Origin: Phylloscopus collybita
Lineage: Eukaryota > Chordata > Aves > Passeriformes > Phylloscopidae
Assembly (NCBI GenBank): GCA_027886175.1
Contig: JAJNNQ010000003.1
Location: 27,383,501 to 27,447,500 of the forward strand
Length of the DNA stretch: 64,000 bases
Direction: 5' to 3'
Below the pieces are notes generated by a model, which ran no database searches, had not been told where the DNA came from, and was given only the letters and a program-made list of their open reading frames with translations. Shown in pieces: positions 1 to 11,800 of this stretch. Position numbers and translations under genes: made by a program. The first letter of the stretch is position 1, and the number at the start of each line of letters is the position of its first letter.

Positions 1-720
1 CATGATTTGGATTGAAGTTTATTTTCCTTTGCTGCTTATTCTTTGTGGAAGAATGCCTTTTCAGTTTTAAATGCCGCTCTCTGTTGAGAGACAGGCCGTG
101 TTCTGTGACAATCACCTTGTCACCTGTTCTGTGCTCCCAGGCCTGATCTCTCCCCTCTGTGCAGCTGAAGTGAGGAGCAAGGTGGAGTGCAGTGAAAGCA
201 AGCAGTGCATGCTGTGTGAGTGCAGCCAGAACAAGGCTTTATCTGATTCCTCTTGTTCCTGGGAATGGGCAAAATCATCTCTGAATTTTGTCATGAACCA
301 GCTGGGTGGTGGTGGTAGAGCCACCACTATCATTCACTCTCAGCTCTGCTCTTAAAACAAAACAAGTCCCTTGGTTTTGAGAAGTGTGCTGAAAATGTTT
401 CCCTCTAAAACTCTGGAAGAAAACATCTTCCACAGCCCAAATGCCCCATCCCAAAAGGTTTAGTTAGCTTGGAGGAACTCAGGCTAGCTGGTTCTTTTCT
501 TGATTTGTTTTCTTTCCTGTTGCTGTTTTACAATCTGTAGCTGTCCTTAATGGCACACCCTTTAATCCCTTTGAAGTGCAGTAACTCAGTTGCTGTTTTA
601 GCAGGGTATGGAGGCTGACAGGCAATACTGGCACCCTGGGCTTCTAAGTCCCAGGCTACAGTTCTTCCCTTCCTTTTTCTCAGGGTTTTGTACTATTCCT
701 GAGAAATAGTTTGCAACTTC
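1..720. other. Non-coding sequence, nothing recognised
   Basis: No repeat family, RNA gene or exon is recognisable. Short open frames occur on both strands around 71-355, but they overlap each other and show no protein-like composition or splice context. I read the stretch as intergenic or intronic. Confidence 0.6.
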
Positions 721-855
721 TTTATTTTTTGGGGGTTTTTTCCAGTGTTTTGGTTGCTTGGCTTGTGGTGGGTTTTTTTGTTTGGTTTTTTGGGGGGTTG
801 TTTGGTTTTTGTGGGGTTGTGTGGTGTGTTTGGGGTTTTTTCTGGTTTTTCCTTT
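721..855. repeat. T/G-rich low-complexity tract
   Basis: The plus strand is almost entirely T and G, with only a few C or A bases. Runs of four to seven T alternate with runs of two to six G. There is no fixed period, so this is not a simple microsatellite. It resembles the tracts at 1946-2131 and 62901-63092, all with T/G on the plus strand. Open frames across it, rich in Phe, Trp, Gly and Val, are composition artefacts. Confidence 0.85.
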
Positions 856-1945
856 GCTGACCCTGGTAGCTCTTAAAGAATTCTTTTCCCCTTGCATTAT
901 GTGTTTTATTGAGTCCATTAGCTATGATAAAGCTGATTTATTTATTTGATCTCCTCAAGAAGACAGTGTGTAGCTTGGATCCTGTCCTGTCCAGAGATGC
1001 TGCCCATCAGCACCCGAGGGTTCCTGGTACCAGTTGTAACCTTGCTGCAGCAGTCTCAGTGCCAGTGCCTGCTCCCAGCTTGGACAGAGCTGGGCTGGAA
1101 GTTGTGTTTGCTGCCTGCTGAGGGGTTTGAGAAGCAGCCTGTGCTGTTCAGCATCCCAGGGATGGAGCTTCTCCCAGAGCGTTTGTGCAGTTCTCTCTCG
1201 CAGGGCAGAGGATGCTCTCGGTCTGTGTGCAGAGAAGGGGCCTCTGTCGGCCACCTGAGAGTGCAGCCAGTGCTCCTGCAGCAAGGTGTGTGCTCTGTCC
1301 CTGAGCAGAACCCGGAGGCAGCCCCTAATGAGGGCAATCAGCAGGGCAGCCCCGTGTGTGAGTGATTTCCCAGCTCCTGGCAGTGATGCACTCAGCACCG
1401 GCGTGTTTGCTCCAGGCTTACACATCTTTCTGGCTTGCAGGGCTTTTAAAGATTATTCATTACTCTGAACATCCCCCCAGCATCTGAGAAATATAGGGAG
1501 GTTTTTTTTTGGTTAGGCTCTGATACCAACAGTTGCACTTTGTTCCCTAAACTAAACCACAGTATGACTGTGGGTTGCAAGGATAATTGAAAAATGTGAA
1601 TGCTGCTGGCAGTCACTGATTTGTGCTGTGCTGTGGCAGTGTACATCAGGCTGGCACTCATTCCTGCTTGCCCGTTGTCCCCTTACAGTGTCACTGGGTA
1701 TGTGAGCCCCTGTGGCACAGCAGGGTCCCATTTGGTGACAGGGATGCTTGGTCCTTACCCAGGCAGGAATGTGCAGGTAGCCGTGCAGTGATTATGCCCT
1801 GGCTGGAAATTGCTGTTCAGGGCATTACAAATGTGTTTCTTAGGGTGTTGCTAGTTTTCCTATCACCCCAATTTAAGTTTTTCCTCTAGCAAAAGCACTG
1901 AAAGAGCCTCAGAAAACAGATATGGGAGAAAAGCTTGCAGGCTAC
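856..1945. other. Non-coding sequence, moderately GC-rich in its first half
   Basis: Between about 950 and 1430 the GC content rises, and open frames of 139 codons (plus strand) and 156 codons (minus strand) overlap each other. Neither resembles a known protein, and overlap on opposite strands is expected where stop-rich AT sequence is scarce. The rest, to 1945, holds nothing I recognise. Confidence 0.5.
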
Positions 1946-2131
1946 TTTTTTGGGGGGTTTTTTTGGGTTTTTTTGGTTTTTTTTTTTGGTCTTTGTTTTG
2001 TTTTGGTTTTTTTTTTTTTTGGGGGGGGGTTTTTTGGTTTTTTTTTTTGGGGGGGGTTTGGTGTGGTGTTTTTTTGTTTTTGTTTTTGTTTTTTGTTTTG
2101 TTTTGTTTTTTTTGTTTTTTGTTTTTTTTTT
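1946..2131. repeat. Long T/G-only tract with G runs
   Basis: About 186 bases contain only T and G on the plus strand apart from a single C near 1991. G runs of six (1952-1957), three (1965-1967), nine (2021-2029) and eight (2049-2056) are separated by T-rich spacers. Four G runs of three or more could support a G-quadruplex on the plus strand, although the spacers are long. No period is visible. Frames across it are artefacts. Confidence 0.9.
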
Positions 2132-4289
2132 CCAGGCAGAACACTTTGGCTCTTATCTCTGCTTTCCATTTGCGTAGGTTTTTAGTTTAGCATTTCTAGC
2201 TACCGTAAAATGAGGATGTTATTTTTAATAGGTGTGAAATTATAGATAAGAATGGTTTGAAAGAGGGGGAAAAAACCACCCACCAAACCCCCAAAGCAAG
2301 CCTATATTGTAATACAGATGCTATTTATATTTGCATTTGGTGTATTTAGGCGTAACAAGCCAGAGTCTTGGCCTTGATTCTGAATGAAACATAGTTTTCC
2401 TTTACTTTATTGGCTAGGGAAAGTTAAGGATTGTTTGCTTGGGTTTTTTTATTCTTCTCCTTACAAATTCTATATGAATTAGGTTTTAGACTGCATAAAG
2501 TGTGTAACTGCTCTTATTGATTTTTCTCACTGATGGAATAATGGTCATCTCTCTTCTTAGCTGTCTCCTGAGATTCTGTAGGTCACCCAGTAACATAATA
2601 AAATCAAACACAGACACATTATTTGTTAAACTATACACCATGAATAGAAAATGAGCTCTGAAGTGACTCTTTGGTCTCTCTTGTATTTTATTTTACTGCT
2701 GACTTTGTTCTTGTGGTTTTTGTGGGTTTTTTAAAATATCATGGGGTATTAATACAGAAAAAGAAGTAAGTGACAGAAGCTATTGCTCAGATGGAAGTGC
2801 CATGTTGTTATATTAGGAGCAGCTGACAGATAAAACATTAATTAGAATCTAATTGTTTGCACTCATGTACCAAAAAAAGTAATCAGAATAATGTCTCCAA
2901 TGTTTTTACCTCCCTTTGTCCTTTTGTGAAACCAAGATTAGTGGGAAAATTCCATAAGGTGAAAAAGGGGACCTAAGATGATGTGTGAGCCATTTAAGCA
3001 ATAATTTCTTATATTCATTTTTTTACTTCATAACACTCAAGGGGGAATAATAAAGCCATGAGTGTAAGAGCAGGGACTCCTCCTTATTTAAGAAGAGGTC
3101 TCAGAACAAAATTAAGACAAAGTTTTATTTTAGTCTTCATAAGAAGGAAATTAAATCAATCCATACTTTTAATAATTTAGAAGTTGTTTCCCATCTTGGC
3201 TGTTCATTCTTGTTAAAATAAATTATAAATTTCATTTGAAAATGAATTTCTTTTAATGTGATGCAGCTTTACCTTGCAGGAGGAAGTGTGTCTCTGCAGC
3301 ACATTCTTTTGTCTAAGTCTGTAAATAGACCATTTTTACCTTAAATTACAGCTCTCATAACCCTGATGGCTTTCTTTGTGGGTCCTCCTGTGGCATTTAG
3401 TGTCCAGGGTTTCTTACAGCATCAGTTAGGGGACACAATGGAGAAGGCTGTGGTTCTTTTCAGACTGATACAGGGCATCTCTTCTACATTAATATCTGCA
3501 GAGTAGTATTTCTTTGTTCCATTTAGACAATTATTCTACAGTCAGAATGCTGCTGTTGAATTTTAACTTTCATTGACTAGGAATAGATAGTAGTAAACAA
3601 AAAGCCAAGGTAATTTTGAAGAACCTTCTGATACTATAAATAGAATCCAGAGTGGCAGTGATTTAACCAGTGGGTATCATCTTTACATGGGCCTCCTTTA
3701 GATGACTTTTTAAATGGTTTGATGGATTCTGGGAGGAGCTTCCTGTATTTCTGAGAGTTTTCTATCAAATAAATACCATTCACAGGTCGAGTAACTATTC
3801 AAGAAGAGGCCTAAATGTAACAAAAAAACCCAAAGTTGGCCAGCTTGAGCACGGTATATAAATAGAAAGTGGAAGCTGCTGTTCCTCTTTCCAGCTGTTT
3901 GCCCATAGGTCCCCCTTTGTTTTAGGGCCTGTAAAATGGGCTAGTTTTGATTAAACTGGCTGTGGTGTGGTTTTGTTGCTTTTTTTCATTGCAGTCAGCA
4001 AAGAAGTTTTACTGCTCAGTACATTAGTCATTTGCACAAGTATGAAAAAGCAAATTCAGTCAAGAAGAAATGTGCAGGCGCTAGTGCGGGGCTGGAATTA
4101 GATTCACTCTGAGCCACCGCCACGAGGTAATAAGGCTGTGTGATACTCAACAGCAATTGAATGTTTAATCAACAAAGCTTCCCATCTGAGCATTAATATA
4201 AATGCAGTGAGAAGGCTGTTGCTCTTAAATGTAAAGATCTGAATCCAAGATTGCATTTAATCTGTGGGAAAAGATACTTTTTCCTCTAT
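2132..4289. other. AT-rich non-coding sequence
   Basis: No repeat family or exon is recognised. The part at about 3990-4260 stands out by eye as well-ordered, repeat-free AT-rich sequence with homeodomain-type TTAAT/ATTA cores, next to a short CpG-containing patch near 4077-4127. That is the texture of conserved non-coding elements, but conservation cannot be judged from one sequence. Confidence 0.45.
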
Positions 4290-4309
4290 AAAAAAAAAAA
4301 AAAAAAAAA
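4290..4309. repeat. Poly-A run, 20 bases
   Basis: Twenty consecutive A bases follow TCTAT. No polyadenylation signal or LINE/SINE body sits directly upstream, so I do not call a retroposed copy. It is a likely site of length polymorphism. Confidence 0.9.
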
Positions 4310-6589
4310 GACTTTGCAGAGGTTCCAATTTTCTGTTTTTGCTGCTTTGCGAGTTTGTAGCTGTGGAACAAGAGGCTGGGGGGTTCACACTGGTGTTGTC
4401 CCTGCTGGATGTAAAAACAGTTAGTGTGTCAGAGAGGGATACAGGTCAGTGTTTGTTCTCCTGGCAGTGCCTGTAGCTGTTCCTTGCAGAGGTGCTGCAC
4501 AGGTTTATTTTCAGTGACAATTTTGTTCTGCTGGTGTCCACACTCCAGTGCTGTAACACAAAGCCATACACTGGCACTGCATTTGGGGCTGCTTTCAGAT
4601 GAGTTTTGTGGGATGCCTTTCCTGTGAATCTGCTCTTTCCATTGTCCTTTCTTCACCATGCCATGGGTGCTTTCAGTGTTGCGGGGGCAGCCCGTGAGTG
4701 CTGTGATCCCGAGGTGAGAGCTCCCTTTGTTGGTCACAGCTGGCCATACCTCAGTGTTCAACAGCACCTGTGTGTCCCCGTGGCACATTTCACAGAACAC
4801 CTTTGCTATTTATCCTTTCAGCAGTCTAAATTTACTCACTGTGCCAGGGATCTTCCTTCCCTTCTTTCACATGTCTGGTAAAAATACTGCACGAAGCTCT
4901 TTTTGCACGTGAGGTGAGCTGTTGGTCTGGGTGTTGTCAGGGTTCTCCAGGAGCTCTGTGAGGTTGCCCATCACATCAGCTGGGGCCATCTCTGATTACA
5001 AGGATCAAACACAGATATTTCTTCATCTGGCCAGGATCCTGAAGGGAGGGCAGGATGGAAGTAACATCCCACTGATTTCTGCCAGAGCACCTCTGTCTTT
5101 CACGTGTTGACACTGCTCATTGCCTGAGAATTTGCAGTGACACTTGGAGTTTGATGCAGATATTGATGTTAATGCAGCAGTTTCCAAGGCATAATTAGGA
5201 TGATAAATGGGATAATTCCATGGTTAGGTTCTTCTGCCACATGCTGTGCCATGGAGCTGCAGCTTAGCTTGCAGCCTAGCGGGAGGGGAAGCGTTGCTGT
5301 TGGCTGAACGCAGTGTGAAATGTTCAGTCCGTGTTCAAATCTGAATAATGTTTTTAATAAAAGTAAATGCCTTTGGTAATCAATATCCCTGTATAACTGT
5401 TCAGCTGCTTTCCCAATACGAATCTGTGTACTTTAGGTGCTCTTGTGCTTAACAAGCTGCAGTCAGTGGAGCGTTTCTTGCAGTATAAGAGGTTTTTGAG
5501 GAGGGGTGGGAGCAGAGACAACTGCAATTGAGTTTTGATGAATAGAAGCTTTAGGAGTAAGAGCAAAGCATAAGAGATCAGGTGTTTCTCTCTCTAAATT
5601 GTGAAAATCTCTTGGTGCCTTAGTGAATATTTACTGTTTCACTTAGATTGAAAATCGGTGTTGATACTGTTAAGCTTTTACAGTCTTGTGGAATTTGATG
5701 GTATAATTTAAACCTGCAGCTGTTGTTTGCCTCATGCCAGAGTGAAAAAGATTAATCTTCATTTGTATCCTGCCCTGCAATTATCTAGAGGTACTGTGTG
5801 CCCTATATTATATAATCTGATACAGCAGAGTATTACTTGTAGTCCTCATCCAAGCAAAACTTGCAGTTTCTGAAGGGAGAATTTAATTTCAGGAAGGATG
5901 TTTGTCATCAGTCAGAAAGTTCTGTATCAGAAATGCTCCTCAATCTCATGACAGTAGTTCAAGCACTGCTGTAAAACAGCAACACAGTGTTATTGTCCTC
6001 CATGTGTAGATGAGCTAAGGTGTAAATACAAAGTATGCAGGGGTGCAAAGATACTGAAGGTAATGGAAAAGAAAAATGAAATTTTTGGGAGCGTGGTTTC
6101 ATAATAGGAAGGAAAAAAAGAGTTTGCTCTCTCCACTGTATGTATTTCCACTCTGTAGTTAGCCCAGATGACTTGCACTTAAGCAGTTTAAGTAGAACAG
6201 GCCATGTCTGAGCAGGGACCTATTGCACGTCTGTGCTTCCTGTGTTTTTATGCTCATTTCTTGGGGCTCAGGCCTTCTGGATGTGCCAGTCTTAGTTCAA
6301 GAAACTGTAAAATGCCTCGTTGTTTTTCATGGGATTATTTCTGCTTTTGGTTGGTCCTTGTGCAGCACCCAACACAGCTGGGTCTTCACTCTTTCAAAAT
6401 ACATTTTCCTGGCAGTGGCATTGAACTAACAATTACTGGTGCTGTCGTTCCCTGCAGCTGTGAACCAGCACGGCCAAACAGCGCTGGTGCAGCTGTGCTC
6501 TTGGTGCTGATGTCTGCAAAGGCAGAATTAAGGAGACCAGTCCATGAGATGAACCATGAAGATCAGATGAGCTCAGCTAATGACAGAGT
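4310..6589. other. Non-coding sequence, nothing recognised
   Basis: Mixed-composition DNA. Open frames of up to 123 codons (minus strand 4429-4800) and 135 codons (plus strand 6204-6611) have no recognisable domains and overlap frames on the other strand. The second runs into the CR1 end at 6590-6650, which argues against its being a gene. Confidence 0.5.
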
Positions 6590-6650
6590 GGGTGAGAGTT
6601 GGACTCTGTGATCCTTGTGGTTCCCTTCCAACTCAGAATATTCTGTGACA
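6590..6650 (+). mobile_element. CR1 LINE 3' end, short fragment
   Basis: The stretch carries the recognisable 3' terminus of avian CR1 retrotransposons: a GTTGGACT block, then GATCCTTGTGG, then TTCCCTTCCAACTC, then a terminal TATTCTGTGA-type repeat. Only about 60 bp can be recognised. CR1 copies are usually 5'-truncated, so a short 3' remnant is normal. The sequence 100 bp upstream may be an older part of the same copy, but I cannot align it with confidence. Confidence 0.75.
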
Positions 6651-8101
6651 TCACACACAGCTCTTCTGTGGAATCACGATGTTTACTGGGAGAAAGAAAA
6701 TCTTGGTAACTGTAACCATCAGTGGCTAAATCAGTAAGGAAATTTTCCAGTGAATTAAAACTTTCCTGTTAAGTGGATATGAATAATAACAGCTTTAACA
6801 TTTTGGTGTGGATTCTAAAAGCAGGAACAGGGATGCTGTTGTACATGGGTACAAAGCCAAAGGAAAACACATGTCTGTCTTTTGAGTATCTGGAAAACAC
6901 CAAGCGAAACACTTGCTGTCTGGGATTTTCGTTAGACCTGGTTTACTAATCCAAGCTAACTGGGGTGGTTTTTTTGTACCTTTTTTTTTTTTTTTTTTTT
7001 TTGTAAAAAGTAATTTCAGCCTGTTTCAGGAGGACTCGAGGAATCAAAATTTAATTTTGGTATTGACGCAGGGTCTGCAGATTTCCAGTTTGCTTCTGAA
7101 AAGCTGTGCATACACATCAGCTTGTAAGTCATAACATAAATAGATTTCTACAGAAATACTGAGGACATCAAGGTGCTTTGCAGACTTGCAGTTTTTCATA
7201 ATGCCATACTTTATTTAGTATTATGGGGCTTTACAGAAGCTTAGGTAACAGCTACAACTCTAAGTGACATTTTTTGGAGACATAAAGAAGTTCATAAAGG
7301 CTTAAACTAATTTGGCTACTTCAGGGTTTCTCCTTCTGTCTCATGGTACTCCTTTTCTCATTCATGAGTTACTCTTTCCCTTCCCAGGTCAGATAGTTGT
7401 TGAGAAGGGTGAAAGGGTTCTTAAAACCTTGCTGAAACAGAGGAGAAGGGTAACAAGAGACTTAAAATTTAATCATCACCAAATAAAATGTTCATGAAAT
7501 TAAATACTGTTTCTAATCATGTGAAATAATGGAGGCCAGCCATGGTCAGCTGCAGTAGGAAAAGCCCACAGAAAGTATTGAGAAGCAATTAATTAACTTT
7601 AAGGACTAAGTGATTTTTTGAATTTTGATCCAGCTCTTCTGGCTTTATCTCTGCTTTGTGAGTAGAACAGTATTTCTTTCTGAGGATTAATTAATAATAG
7701 TACATGGTAGGTGCAAGTAACCCATTGACTGGAGTTCTTTTGACCTCTTGGGCAATGTATTGATCTGAAATGACTTTGCCATGATGTGATCAAAAGGAAT
7801 AGAAGAACATAAGAATTGCAGTTAACAGAAACTCTACAAAGTTACTGTAATGTGAACGGAGCAAAACCTTATATCTGAAAACATCAAGGTGGGGTTTTAT
7901 TCCAGCAAAGAGTGACTGTCTTGTCTTTTCAGGTCAGTCTAAGGTTTTGGACGTTTTTGCCCAACAGGGTTACTTTAATTTTATAGCAGAGAGAATGCTG
8001 TAGTGGAGAACTGAAATGCTGGAAAAGTGGAGAGGTGTTCTGTCCAGTCCCATGTTATGTCTGGGGATTGATATCCATAGCCTCAGGATAAATCCTGCTG
8101 A
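6651..8101. other. AT-rich non-coding sequence
   Basis: No gene or repeat family is recognised apart from the poly-T run at 6981-7002. It ends at the target duplication of the LTR that starts at 8107. Confidence 0.5.
6981..7002. repeat. Poly-T run, 22 bases
   Basis: Twenty-two consecutive T bases are flanked by GTACC and GTAAAAAG. It could be the tail of a minus-strand retroposon, but the sequence to its right shows no recognisable body. Confidence 0.9.
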
Positions 8102-8420
8102 CTTTCTGTCTTGGGTTATGGAACCAGAAACGTGTATTCTGTTTCATTTGCTGAAAGCAATTGGAGAGATTTTTTTTTTCTTTCTCTTTGTAACTCTGGA
8201 GGGAGGGGGGCAGGTGCCTTCTGATAATGGGCCAGCTGTTCAAACCAGGTGGGGCAGTGTTTGTTATCTCTGTCACCACCAGTCCTCCCTCCAGGGGGAT
8301 ATTTTTGCTAATGGGCCATTAACACATCCCCAAGCAGACATCCCCAAACTATACATCCCCATTCCATCATCCCATTGTGAGATGCTCCACCCAGTGGGGG
8401 GAGCCAACCATTCCTACCTG

Positions 8421-8428
8421 GATAAAAC
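8421..8428 (+). promoter_or_regulatory. TATA-like box of the 8.1-kb LTR
   Basis: GATAAAAC sits about 315 bp into the LTR, where the U3/R boundary is expected, and upstream of the AGTAAA signal. Whether it still drives transcription cannot be told from sequence. Confidence 0.4.
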
Positions 8429-8734
8429 GGAGACACAGGAACACCAGGGATCTGGCTTCACCTGATTCCCGGAGGAAGACTGGACCCTTCTCACCATCAC
8501 TGGACCCTTCTCACCATCACTGGACCCATTTTCTGCAGGATCATCTCTACTTCACCAGAACCACATCTGCCACCCCAGGAGGACTCACTTTGGGACTGCT
8601 TCCAGCACCCTGACCAGCAGGGTGTCAGGTTGTAGCTCTGACTCTGTCAGGGTTTTCCAAGATTGTTGTTTGTTTGTTTGCTTGGTTGGTTGGGTGGTTT
8701 TGTTGTCTACTCCATTTGTATTGTTAGTATTCCT

Positions 8735-8740
8735 AGTAAA
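8735..8740 (+). terminator. Polyadenylation-type signal of the 8.1-kb LTR
   Basis: AGTAAA is a common variant of AATAAA. It is about 145 bp from the 3' end of the LTR and about 310 bp after the TATA-like box, consistent with the end of R. Confidence 0.45.
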
Positions 8741-8890
8741 GAACTGTTATTCCTGTTCCCAAATCTTTGCCTGAAAGCCCTTAATTGCAAAATCATAATT
8801 TGGTGGGGGTGAGGGGTTTACATTCTCCATTCTAAGGGAAACTCCAGCTTTGCCTGGCAGATAGCTGTCTTTCCAAACCAAGACACTTTC

Positions 8891-11800
8891 ACAAGCAGAA
8901 GGCCCTTAGGCTTTGTCTTTCTGGTTCAGGGCTGGAAAACCAAGTAAAATTGTGGTGTTCAAGTCCATCAACACATAAACCAAAATGTGGATCTGTTAGT
9001 TCTGAAGTGCTGTGTGTGAGAGTTAATTTAATTCCCTCTCTAGGTTTCCCTGTCATTGCAGATAGGCTGCCTGCTGTGCAGGGCCCTGGGGCCTCATTTC
9101 CCCAGTCCCATGGCTGACATACCTCAGGTGCTTGGCTGGGGATGTGATCCATGGCAGGAAGCATTGCTCGGGCCAGGGGAGAGGATGTGGGATCTCAGGA
9201 ATACACCTGGAATCTCCAACCCAACTCAAGCTAAATGCTTTCACACTAAATTAAAGAAGGGAGTTGGGTGCCTTCTGTGATTTCTGTGGTGTGGATAAGG
9301 GGGCAGATCATTTCTTTGCTGCATCTGGAGCCCTGTGGATCGGCTGCCGTGCCAGCTGGAGGTGCTGGCTGTGTGAATGGCTGGCGGAGCCCAACAGCTC
9401 AAAGCACTGTCACCTTCTGAACCAGGCCAGGAGTATCAGGGTGGGTAACCCCCTCTGGGAATGGAGGGGTGCAGAAGCTCAAGCCTTAATCTCTGCCTCA
9501 CAGCTGCTCGTGTGGGGAGACCAAAGGAGATGCTGCTGAGGGCAGTCTCCCCTCTGATCTCTTACACCTGTGTTAATTATCCTGGAGTAGAAACAGCCTT
9601 GCCCTCACAGCCATGGGGGTGATAAAGAGTGAGTGAGCTGGGCAGGGTCAGTTGGAGGCTGCTGGCTGTGCTGTGCAGAGCCAGGGACAGGAGGTGGTGC
9701 CAGGGCCAGCAAAGGTGAGCTGCTGTAGGTGGGACAGACAGGGTGAGGGGGCTGTGCCAGGGACAGGAAGGAGTGACCAGAACTGAGGGAGAGACAGAGC
9801 CCGAGCTGTGTGGAGCTGCTCTTGGGAGATACAGAGAAAAGGTATGGGAGACTTTTTGAATAACAAGGTGCTGATACTTGAAGCCTTCTGGTGATGCTAA
9901 GGAAGCACCTGGAGTGCAGTGTCCATGTTGACTGCCACATATCGACTGTGACAGCTCATGCTGTGCAGGGGATTCAGCTGCAGTGTACAGGTGTGGCTTT
10001 CTTCCTGCATGAGCCTTTACAGGAAGGTCCAGCTGTCTTTCACTTCATATCATGCTTTTATTGATGTGTGGTCATACACAGCTAGCTGTGCCTGGGACAG
10101 GTATGGCATAGATATTTGTACAGAATGAATGTTTTCCTTGCTAAAGGATTATTCTTGCGTATCATCAGTAAATAAGTTTAAATAGGGTAGGAAGCTTTTT
10201 AACCAATTGGTCAGTGGAAATAACTTTCGATGAAGGAGAAATAAGCTCTTGTAGAGAAAAAGGGTTGTAACAGAGGAAAAGTGTAACTGTAACTCTGAGC
10301 TCCTAATTTGTGTGTAAAATCTCTTAGGTACCAGTGCTCAAATGTAGCATATTCCTCTGTGTGTAATGCTGCAGGATCAAGTGGGTACTTCTCTCAGCAG
10401 TTCACTTTTTCAATGGCAGGACAGTGTCCTGGTAAGGGGTGAATGATTATTTGAATTCCTTTTTTCTGAGGATGGAGTTGAGTGTGTGCTGATGTAACTG
10501 GAAAGGTCTAACTAACTCTGTGTGTTTAAGCCTGGCAGTGCAGGGTGAGTTTGCCTGCCCTGGTCCTGTGGGCTGGGTGCTGGCTGGATTTGCCCATGGA
10601 CTCCAGCATTTCTGAAGTGAGGAGGTCTGTCCAGCTGAGAACTTCAGTGCTGTAGTGAGTGTTGCTCTCCTGCCTTTCCAATGGCTTTTCTTGCAGGTCC
10701 TGGAATTGCTGCCTTGCCTGCTGAGCCTTCTGCAGCCAAAGGCTGTGTATGGCACCCAGACCTAGGCAGCACACTGCAGCAGGAACCCATTTAATGAACT
10801 TGAGCTGGCTAGAAATTGTCTCTAAGCTATTTCTCTAATCAATATTTATAAAGAAAGGAAGGCTCATCTATCTAGAGAAGATGGAACAAATCATTCTTTT
10901 TGACAGCTAAAGTAAGTAGAGTTGGATTCTGGCTTAAGTCTAGATTATGAAATAGTGAGTTTGAAAAATTTGGAATTTTCCCAGTATATAACTGCTGCAG
11001 AAACAACTGGTAATTAATTATTCAGGTTGATTTTCTCTGAGAAGGAAGGAGAACTTAGTTCACATGTACTGCTTGTTTATAATTTATAATCGAGGGCAAA
11101 CTAATTGAAGTGCTCTAGGTAAAAGATTGCGTGAGAGACCACATGAATTAGAATGTGAAAACATTTTCATGTAATGTTGATAAATATTTTCTTTAAATGA
11201 GAAAATTTTCAGTTTATTTCAGCTTTGTTTATGTGGCATAAGAAGGTAACTTGGTACAGAATATTTCTTTAACCACCAGAAATGATCTTTGGGAAGAGAG
11301 GTGAATGTCACATTTTGTAAAGTGCCACTGTTTGCTATTTGTCCTACATCTGCTACTGCTGTCAGTGGTGAAATGAACTGGCTCTCATTCTTTCATGAGA
11401 GGAAACTCAGTTTTTGACCTTGATTTACAATATAAGAGCAAGAGTGACCTGCGGTGGAGAGACATGGTTTTGACCTTTAGAGCCACATGAAGACATTTGT
11501 GAGTGCAGCTGTGATAGCTGAGCTGAATAAATAACCTCAGCTATGAGAGACTGCAGCATTCCCTGTGAGGAAAGGGCAGAGGGAGCCTCTTCAAAGGCTG
11601 GATTAGTGTTGGAGATCACTCCAGCAGGAGAAGAGCCTGTGGGCCAACACCACTGATCTCACCTCCCAGGCTATTTACAAATAGCCCATATCATTTCTTG
11701 CTGTTTCAGTTTCTGTGTTCCATTGATATTTTTAAGTGTTAATAATTGGCTGTTAATCTTGGCTGTTGTATTTCAGTTTCTTGTTCTCAGCAGAACAGCA

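Larger units (their letters stand above)
8107..8885 (+). mobile_element. Solo LTR of an endogenous retrovirus (ERVL-like), 779 bp
   Basis: The element begins TGTCTTGG and ends CCAAGACA, a perfect 8-bp terminal inverted repeat. It is flanked on both sides by the direct repeat CTTTC (8102-8106 and 8886-8890). A 5-bp duplication is typical of class III (ERVL-type) integrations. A TATA-like GATAAAAC lies at 8421-8428. An AGTAAA polyadenylation-type signal lies at 8735-8740, followed by a U5-like tail. This order places the LTR on the plus strand. Inside are a 20-bp unit repeated in tandem near 8480-8527 and a TTTG/TTGG-rich patch near 8664-8700. No internal viral genes flank it, so it is a solo LTR left by LTR-LTR recombination. 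The family assignment is by eye and from the duplication length. Confidence 0.88.

Noticed and set aside
946..1425. Overlapping frames of 139 (plus) and 156 (minus) codons
   Set aside because: They overlap antisense in a GC-raised patch, have no recognisable domain, and the texture is non-coding.
8102..8190. Start of the 8-kb LTR at 8189 (TGTAACTC)
   Set aside because: That start has no matching target repeat. The start at 8107 has both an 8-bp inverted match to the right end and the CTTTC duplication.
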